A stretch of DNA of 64,000 nucleotides, from the NCBI RefSeq assembly GCF_023343835.1, contig NC_064447.1:434001-498000 (forward strand), given 5' to 3'. Origin of the DNA: Lagopus muta (lineage: Eukaryota > Chordata > Aves > Galliformes > Phasianidae). Below the pieces are notes generated by a model that made no database searches, had not been told where the DNA came from, and saw only the letters and a program-made list of their open reading frames with translations. A program made the position numbers and the translations under genes. Of the stretch, positions 49,801 to 58,800 are shown piece by piece. Each line of letters begins with the position of its first letter. Within the stretch, counting starts at the first letter, position 1.

Positions 49801-52800
49801 TTGATTTCCCTCCTGTTTATAGTCTTAAATATAAAACTGAAAAGTACAGCATGTGATCCGATGGTTCACTTGGTAGTGGGACGTGTTTGCGTGTAGTTTT
49901 CCTTTTAAGACTCCAGCTGCTGTGTTTTGCAGTTTGTATTCTTGGATTTCTTTTTAACTTGAAAAACCTTACAGTGAGTTTAGCTCTTGTAGTGGGTTGA
50001 GTTTTCACTTTAAATATGTTATTAAATTGGATTTGACAGGATGCATTTCTGTTGGTAATAGGATGATTTTTCTAAATTGTCAATATATCTAATGCCAAAA
50101 AAAAAAAAAAAGTAAAGTTGCCTGCTGAGCTAGATAAGGGGAATTAAAAAGACTGTTTCCTTTTTTTAATGGAGAAGATGTGCAAGTCATAACAGTAAAC
50201 AACATTGGCTAAAGTGGGGCTCACACTGATCAATTACCAACAATTGGAGAGCCACAGCTGACCTGCTTCCAACTGCAGGAGTCTGTGTTCCTCACTCTCG
50301 GTACTGAGGGGCCATAGTAACACTCCCAGAGCTGGTATCTGATTCTTCCATTTCCCTCTTGCGGATCACAGAGTTGCCTGCTGGATTTGCCATGTGGTTA
50401 TCCAAGTAATTGGTTGTACCCACCCAAGAAGTTAAGTACTAGAATTGTAATTGTCATTTTTCTTGCAATAGGTTTTCCTTAATATGGCATAATTGGAACA
50501 GAAATGTGAATTTGTGTGTAAAGGCTAATAATAACAACAAATGGAGCTAGTAAGCGGCTGTTACTATTGAGAGCTTTTGCAGAGGACAGGAAAGAATCTA
50601 AAATGAGAAAAGTCATTGCATGATTTGGAGAGAGAGGCTCAAAAATACATAGAGATTGGTTTTTTAAACTTAATGTGTTCTATCGAACTATTGTGGGGAA
50701 AGGATTGAAATTAAAAACTAATCTAGCAGAGAAAAATAGCCTTATTTTCATTTTGGATCAGTTCTCCAGTTCTGTAGGGAGGAAGGCACAGTCTTAGGTT
50801 GACATACAGCTGGAAAGTAATAGTAAAAAAAAAAATTTCTTAGCTGCACAAATGCAAGGAATTTTTCTTAATGCAGATCTAGTATGTAATATTTCTATGC
50901 ATTAAGTGCATGTTTTCATATTTCATATTTTCATATGTTAGAGAATCCTGGTGACAACGTGGGCTTCAATTCAGTTTCTTTCATATGGCCCATAGGTAGA
51001 AATATTGTTATAGAAGACACAGATTCCATAGCAGATCCCTAAATCAGCATTGGCAAAAGGTTGTTCCCATTCCCCACACCCCCCAGAATTTCTGATAATT
51101 TTTCATCTTCAAAGAGAAAAAAATAAATTGTCGTGTCTTCCCTGAGCCTTCCAAGTGGCTCTGCCTCTTGTATGCCTGCTCTTCCTGTATGATAACCTAG
51201 AAATATGTGTGAAAGAACTGCACAGCGGGAGCAGGGGAACAGAATTAGCTTTCTGATATGTTCTTAGATTGTACTGAACTTCATTTTGAGGTCTGTCTAG
51301 TACAGTGCGTCTTCAGTCAGGTGGATGTCTGTCCAGGTGTGCTGTTCAGAATGTATTAAATATGAATACTGTTTCCTTTGTCTACAGCTCCCAAAGAGTT
51401 TTTAAAATAAAATTAATAGACCATTTTCAGTGATTTTTGTCCTAGATTTGTTGCTTGTATCTCTAGAGAGCCAATTAAGGGCCCCCTGAGCTTTTTTTCT
51501 TTAACTAAGTCACACACCAGTGCTTTGGAGGGGCATGCTGCCAACCTGGAATTATGAATTCTCATCAGTCATGCTTTCTGTCATACAGAGTGCTTGACTA
51601 GATTGAGATTAAATGCATGCTTCATTGTGTCACTCTTCTGGATTTTGAGACATGGGTATTATTTTAATTGCATGTATTTCCTCCCTGTGGAATTGCTGCT
51701 TTTGCCTGTCAAAGAGAAGACAGCATGATTCCAGCTGTTGGTCACAGCATTAGCAGGTGGATATGGATGATGCAGCTTGCTGGTAACGTTTGTTGAGCAG
51801 TGCTTTCATTTCAAAGGCTGTGAAACCTTTGCCACACTTCAGAAGTAATATGCTGTGTGAATAATGTAATTTCATTGATTCTTCATGAGTTATTTCAAAC
51901 CTAATGTTGTCAAACAAAAATTTATCGAACATGGAGAGTCTGTTCTCATAATCATCGGGTGCCAGTCAGTAGGTTTAGCAAATGCAGACTTTAATTCTGA
52001 AGCATACCCAGTGCTTAACATACTCTAAATATCCATTGCTCTGGTTTTTAGATGTAACAAGCAGATTGAAAAATGAATTCTTGTGCTACTACAGACAATG
52101 TTCTCTAATTCTGCTAGGCTTCAGCCGTGCTTTGGAAAAGTGTAGCATGGAATATTTAGTAAGTAATTTTTAATCATGTTCTAATTATGCTTCATCGTGT
52201 TTTCTCAATAGAATTATATAACTATTAACAAAGACTCCAACCTTTTGTATTGCCTTGAAATGTGTGTGCAGCTTACCTGCTGTGTATTGTGACAATTTCA
52301 GTCATCTTCAGGTTTTTTCTTACTGCATCTGTTGGAGTTGATAAGTTCCTAAAGAGTCTGTGTCAGTATGGTCTGTTCTGATAAGGAAATAAACTCTTAT
52401 CTCAGTGCCTTTTTAACCTGGAAGGATAAAGAGAAGGAATCGGGAGGGCAGGACTGTGTTTTGGGTAGAGAAGGACATCATACATAATGACTACAATAAA
52501 CAGAAATGACACAATGACAATTCTGTTTTTCCATTAATGGCCTAACGATTACTTGCCTTCTTGGCAGCTGTTCAGGGTGTGTTTTTCAGGAAAGCAACCA
52601 TAATGACTCCAGAATTTTTCATGAGTGTAAATAGTTTATTTTGAGCTTATCTTCCCGTATCTACAGCTATGCTGTTTTCCTGTTTCTTTCCCCACAGGCT
52701 TTACTAATACTAGATTTTGTCAGCTGTTTTATTGCTCAGAATCATGAGCTCCACCAGAAGCTCTTTGTAGTCATGCTCCAGAGCACTCTGTAACGTTGTC

Positions 52801-55800
52801 ACCTCTTCTCTGTTCAGCCCTGTTCATGGGAGGACACATCTTTCTGCAAAGCCTAAAGGAACCCAGTGGTCGTTTCACTTCTCTGTGAGACCTTGTCGTA
52901 TTCATGCTCTTTTCCCCATCCATTCAATACTTGTATAGGTTTTGCATCCTCAGAGAGCTTTCCTTCTTATCTTTTGTTAGCTTAGGTTGGCTTTTCATTT
53001 GTTTATTTTTGAGCCTTTTATATGAAATATATTGTTAAAAGCTATGTAAAAAATCTGAGGATTTGCATTGGTTGGATCACCGAATGGAGATTGGCAGGTT
53101 TTTTTTTTTGTTTTTTGTTTGTTTGTTTGTTTGTTTAAAAAAAAAAAAACTTCAGAGATTTGAAGAATTGCTTTCTCTGCAAAGTTTATAGTAACTTTTG
53201 AGTCATGTTGCTTTGTTTGGTTTGGTCTTTAACTAATGGACTTCTCTTTAGAGGTTGTTGATAGTATTTTCCCTTTGTCTTTAAAGGTTACTTCAAATTT
53301 CAGCCTGACCCTCTAAATTCCTAGTTATAATTTTTTTAATGTACTTTTGTGTGTGTTTACTAACTGCAGCTTCAGGATAAAAAATCTTTCATCCGTTGTT
53401 CTTTGTCAGAATGTGTGATCTCTCTGTATGTATTTTGCCTTCTACTTTTTTGCCTCAATGTGCCTTTGTCTAGAAGTGTCAAGGACTCGGAGTAGCAACG
53501 TGCTAGCCATGTAATTACATCGTTGTGTGGTTAATTGATAATATAACTTTACATAATACATTGCAGTTCACCAAATCACAGTACGTCTGTTTTCTTATTT
53601 TGTCTTTGTTATTTCAGAATCTTTGTAGTTTGTAGAGAGCAGTGTTTAGACAGTTTTAGGACTGGGAACGTTCAGTAAATCAATAACTCAAGGGCAAAAC
53701 ACACTTCCATTATGTAGCAGATTTCTCACTGTGACCTCACTGATGTTTAAAGAGAAGAGAGTTCTAAATGTCTGCAGAGCTTGGTTATTAAAACTGCCAT
53801 GCATTAGTTTACTTAAAGCCAGCAACAAAAACTGCACCTAACTGCACCTGTTAGTTTTTGCACTAGAGCACAAGGCTTCATTAAGTTCCCAACATCTGTC
53901 AGAAGTGGAAGCAAAACCTTTTGAAAATACTGGGATGGGCTTAATGGTGTTGTAGGATGTGACGGTGATGTGGAACGCAGACGGCTGCGTGTGGTCCCTG
54001 ATCTTGTCCTTTGGATGGACTTGGCCTTCTGTAACTTATCTGTGACTAAAAATAATTTGTGTAGGCATCCCAGACCTATTCCCTTCTGCTCCTTAAAGGA
54101 ATGCTTCAGGAGCTTAATTTTTTCCTATCTCTACTAGTTTTGTTTCCTTTTTTTTTTTTTTTGCCTGTCTGAAATCTTTTATTAGTATTGTTTAATGAAT
54201 TGTCTTGCTAATGATGCAGCAAATATAAGTTAAATTTTTGCCTGTAAAGATTGATACATGGAAATATATGGAGATACAAAAACGTAGAAAATAATTAAAT
54301 ATGCGCGTAGGTGCCTCCATGAACATAACAGAACACTGAACAGTAATTTTTTTTCCTGTAGCAGAATATTACTGGAAGTTCTGACTTGGGTGAGACTGTT
54401 AGTTTTCCTGGCCTGAAGGTCAGTGTGTATGCTCAAGGGAAAGATGTGTGGAGTTACGGACAATCCAAGAGAAGGAGCTGCTGTGAAAGGATAAATTTGG
54501 CAAGGCACGATGTTTGTCATGTGCAGTGCACAAGATTAACAGCAGTCTGGGAAGACTTTTATCAGGATAATTTGTTGTGGTGAGCAGGCTGCTCTCCACA
54601 TAGCCGACTTAAGTGGTTCACTTTAGAAGCAGTGTTGTACTTTTGGCAGGTGAGGAAACGGCATGCTTCTTCAGAAGAGGATTTCATCTTCTTCCCATTT
54701 TCTTTTTAATCAAGAACAAAACGTCTTTATAGCTTTTAGGTAATTATGGCTCCTTATGCCTTTTGGATACTAGGAAAAGTTGGTGCATGGTTTTAACTTG
54801 AAATATGTCTGGAGTAGTAGCTTTATAAATGGACTTTTAAAAGATGTAGAGAAAGCACTCTTACATAAAATCATAATCAGTGCAATTCAGAATTAAATAC
54901 CAGTGGTTGTTCTGTACTTAGTAATAGCCAACACTTCTGTTGACAGCGTTGGAAGTGAACTTCTACTCCAAATTTGGAGCATGTGATGCGCACAGTGGCA
55001 CCTCTCCACAGAAGACTGGTGTGGTAGTGTTCGCAGGAGAGTTACTTTTCTGCAAAATCTTTAATAAAACCTTTGCAATAATGTGAACTCACTTTATTTT
55101 TGCTTCTTATAAGAGGATGAATGTGCTTTAGTTCCCGAGTAAGAACCATTCTGTAGTTAGAAAAGATGAGGTGTACTCAGCGATCATCTTCTCATTTGCC
55201 AGTACTTTTCTGGAGGTACCTAAGTAAAACCTCTTTCTTATCGATAGAAAAAGCAACTGCCGTTTTGTTCTGTCACTTTTTTGTTTACCATGCTGCACTG
55301 TATTGTGTCCTCTTATGAAATAACTTCAGAAGGCAAGAGTGCACTCTGTGCAGACATGTATGCTTTGGTATGCAGACTGTTTTCTGACATGGCTTTTCAT
55401 TTTCTGTTTGCTTGTTTTGATTATAAGGTGATGTGGGGCGCAACTTTTTTCCCTATATAGAAAACTGTGAAAGTGATACCAACTCATTTACATGTGCTGG
55501 AATGAACATCTGCTGTTACTTTCCTTCCTCTAGTAAAGCTCAGAGGAAGATCGCTTACCTTCCTTTGGGTTGGCTATGTAAACTAATATGTTGTTTAAAA
55601 TAAATAGAAAACATTCCTTCACCTCAAATTAAATGTGCAAGATTTGGAAATGTGAGGTTTGACTGAAGGAGTCTTGTGTTCCAAGTTCTGAAAAGTTCAG
55701 GACTCAAGCACTCATATGCTGAAAAGAAATAAGAGTCAGAAGAATTAGTTTTTCCAAAGCAAATGTTTCACTGGTATTCCTCAAGAGCTTAAATAGATAT

Positions 55801-58800
55801 CAGGCAGTACTATATTTAGCAAATTTGCTTGGAGTCTCGTGTGCTCAAATGAATCTGCCAGTGTGAGCTGCGCTCCCGGAAATGGCTGTGCATGCTTGTC
55901 AGCAGTTATCTCTGTTCCCACCTAACACCCCTTGTCTTCTGCCAAGAACCCTCTTTGCTGAAATTTGATTTCATGGCCTCAGTCTGTGTTCTTGTAAAAT
56001 AAAAGATGAATATAGTATCAACTTTGGAGTATTCTTTAAATTATATGGCTGAAAAACTTGAATGGAACTTTTGGATATTGATGATATGATGAACTTTTGG
56101 ATTTTGAATGATGCTTTTGGATATTTTGAAACGTAGCCAAGAAAGTGCAAAAGAATGTTGCTGTCAGAATTTTTTGTGCAATGAACTCATAGCCTGTAAG
56201 AGCACCTACATGTGCTAAGAGGAATGGTAGTGTTTTTAATTTGTGAATATTAACTTAATCATAAGCTGAGTTCCAGTGTTTGTTTTTTGTAGGGTTAGAG
56301 ACATAGCCAAGAGCTATGAAAAATCTCTTAATAGCTGCCTGTAAATAGCAATAATTCAAATACTGTGTTCATATTTTAATGATGGTGAGTAAACACTCAG
56401 ATGAAGTTGGCTGTATTTTCTTAGAATTTTAGCAGCCCTTTGTGGATGGATTAGTGTGTGAGTTAGTGTGATCTAATGCATACCACCCCCCTGCCCTTCT
56501 GGTTGCCTGTACTTATGTCATAAGCCATTCTTCACATGAATTTTGAATTGTGAGGGTTTTTTTTTTTACGTTATTTGTATTTTTTTATGTGCTTGCATTT
56601 GAAATAGTGATGCCCTGTCATTAAGTAAACCAGAAGAGTGATAATTTCAGATGTCTCCAGCAGTGTAGGGATGTTTTAAAAAAACAGCATTGTCAGAATT
56701 AACATAGATTTTGCCTTCTGAGTCTTGAGTTTCTTCACAGATAAGCATACAATCACTATTTGTAGTCTGTTTGAAACAAACCCTAAGCAACCATCATATC
56801 ACAGACTTGGCTGCCTTATCGGTTGGACTGATAATACAGCACCTCTATTTTTGTTTTGTAGCTGATGCTTTTTTCAAAGCTGCAGTGAGCCTTGTTCCTG
56901 AAGTGCCAAAAATGATCAGTGTAGATGGAAAGATGCGACCTTCTGATGCCTTCCTCTTGGAATTCCTTTGTAACTTCTTTTCCACATTATTGGTTGTTCC
57001 AGTAAGTTGCTTTTGTGTTTAGTGTATGTTTCATTTAATGTAAACTTTCATTGTGTTCTGGTATACACTCGTTTTTCTATCTGCCGATTGTAGTTCTTTC
57101 CTCTTTTATTCTCCTCTTTCCTGACCAAGTACAGGGTGAATCAGCTTAGTGTTACTGTTTCAATCCTCGTAATTAGAATGGTGTATTCTGCTTTTTCCAA
57201 TGGCAAGGGGTCTCCTCAGCCATGCATTTCGTGGAGGTGCTAACTTGTTAGAGGGGGAAGGCTCATTGCCACTGTGGTTGTACTCCACTGACTACAGAAG
57301 ATGCTGAGGAGAGCTGTGTCGGAACTGGATGCTCCTCAGAAAAATGGCTCAGGTGATTATAGGAGGAAGATCCAAACTCTCAGATTCAGTAAAGAACTTG
57401 CAGTGGCATTATAGGGTTCAGTAACTAGCTTCCACCATTCCTTTTTCTATTTACTTTGAAGTGCAGACAATGAGAAGGAAGGGTTCCAAGAGGACTGAAA
57501 CTTGTCATACAAGTGTTGATGGCATTGCACCAGCTGCAAGCTGGAATAAGCTGGGTGCAGTATTAAAACTGCTTGCAAAAAAAATCATGGTTTACATAGA
57601 ACGCATCTTTGTAACTGTATTCCTTTCCTATTAAAAGTTTCTTGATTGTGACTTTGACTTCCCAGTGTAAACGTTCTCATAAAACTCATATGAGTAATAC
57701 ACTTGTTTCTTACTGACATTATTTGAATTAAAAAAATTCTACCCAGTAGGTGATTTTAGGGCCCTGGGTTTTAAGAAGCTGACAATTCCGCATCACTCCC
57801 CCATGAGTATAAAACAAAGCCTTTCAAAGTGTCTCTGTGAGGGCTGCATAGAGAATGTTTATTATTACGGGAAAACGAGCATTTTGGTATGAAACTGGAA
57901 CACAATCATAGAATATCCCAAGTTGGAAGAGACCCATAAGGATCATTGAGTCCGACTCCTGGCAGTTGGACTATGAGTTCTCAAAATGGGGAAGAGATTT
58001 TTAAAAGGATTTTCTGAAAGCACACTTCAGGGGAGGAGTTGCCAGTTCTTGTTTGTGTTGTGGTTTTTGCTCACACAGAGTTCACACTGTGACTTGAAAC
58101 CGCCAAATGCCTCATAATAATCTTCATTTTGTTTTGGGATTGGCTGGAGCTTTGCTTTGGGTGTTTGGTTTTTTTTGGTTGCTTATTTTCTTTTCTGTAG
58201 GACCATCCAGAACAAGGAGTGTTGTTTCTTGTGCGAGGACTACTAAACGTGATCCAGGATTATACTTGGGAGGATAACAGCGATGACAAAGTCAGGATTT
58301 ACACTAATGTTTTGCATCTGCTGTCTGCAATGACTCAAGAAACATATATCTACCATGTAGATAAAGGTAACATGTTTGCCTGTTCCATCATGCAATTTGC
58401 AGTATTCCTATACCTAGTTAATGAAGATCAGTGTTACCCAATTTTCCCATCCAGGTTCACATGTTGTGGGTTAAAATGATCACAGGAGGTGACTGCCAAG
58501 CAGATATCTAGTAAATAGACCTGAATCTGATATGAGAATTCTACATTTATGGGCTTTTTGTGTCTGAAGTATCAACCTGATTTATACTTATCACTGATGT
58601 TTCATTCACACACATTAACACCAATTCTAAGAATATAACGCCTGGTTTTCATTATTTAAGTAATGTATTTGCTGCTTTGAAGGCACGTTTTCAGCTTCGG
58701 CAATTGTAATAGCTTATAAAAAAAAAAAATCTTCAGAATAGCTGGAAAATATTCTACAGATCTTTTTTTAAGTGTCTGTAGTCTTTCTGTAATAGCATGA

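Noticed and set aside
51982..52173. 63-residue frame in intron 26 as an alternative VPS35L exon
   Set aside because: Exons 26 and 27 already join in phase to a conserved sequence; no good acceptor was found.
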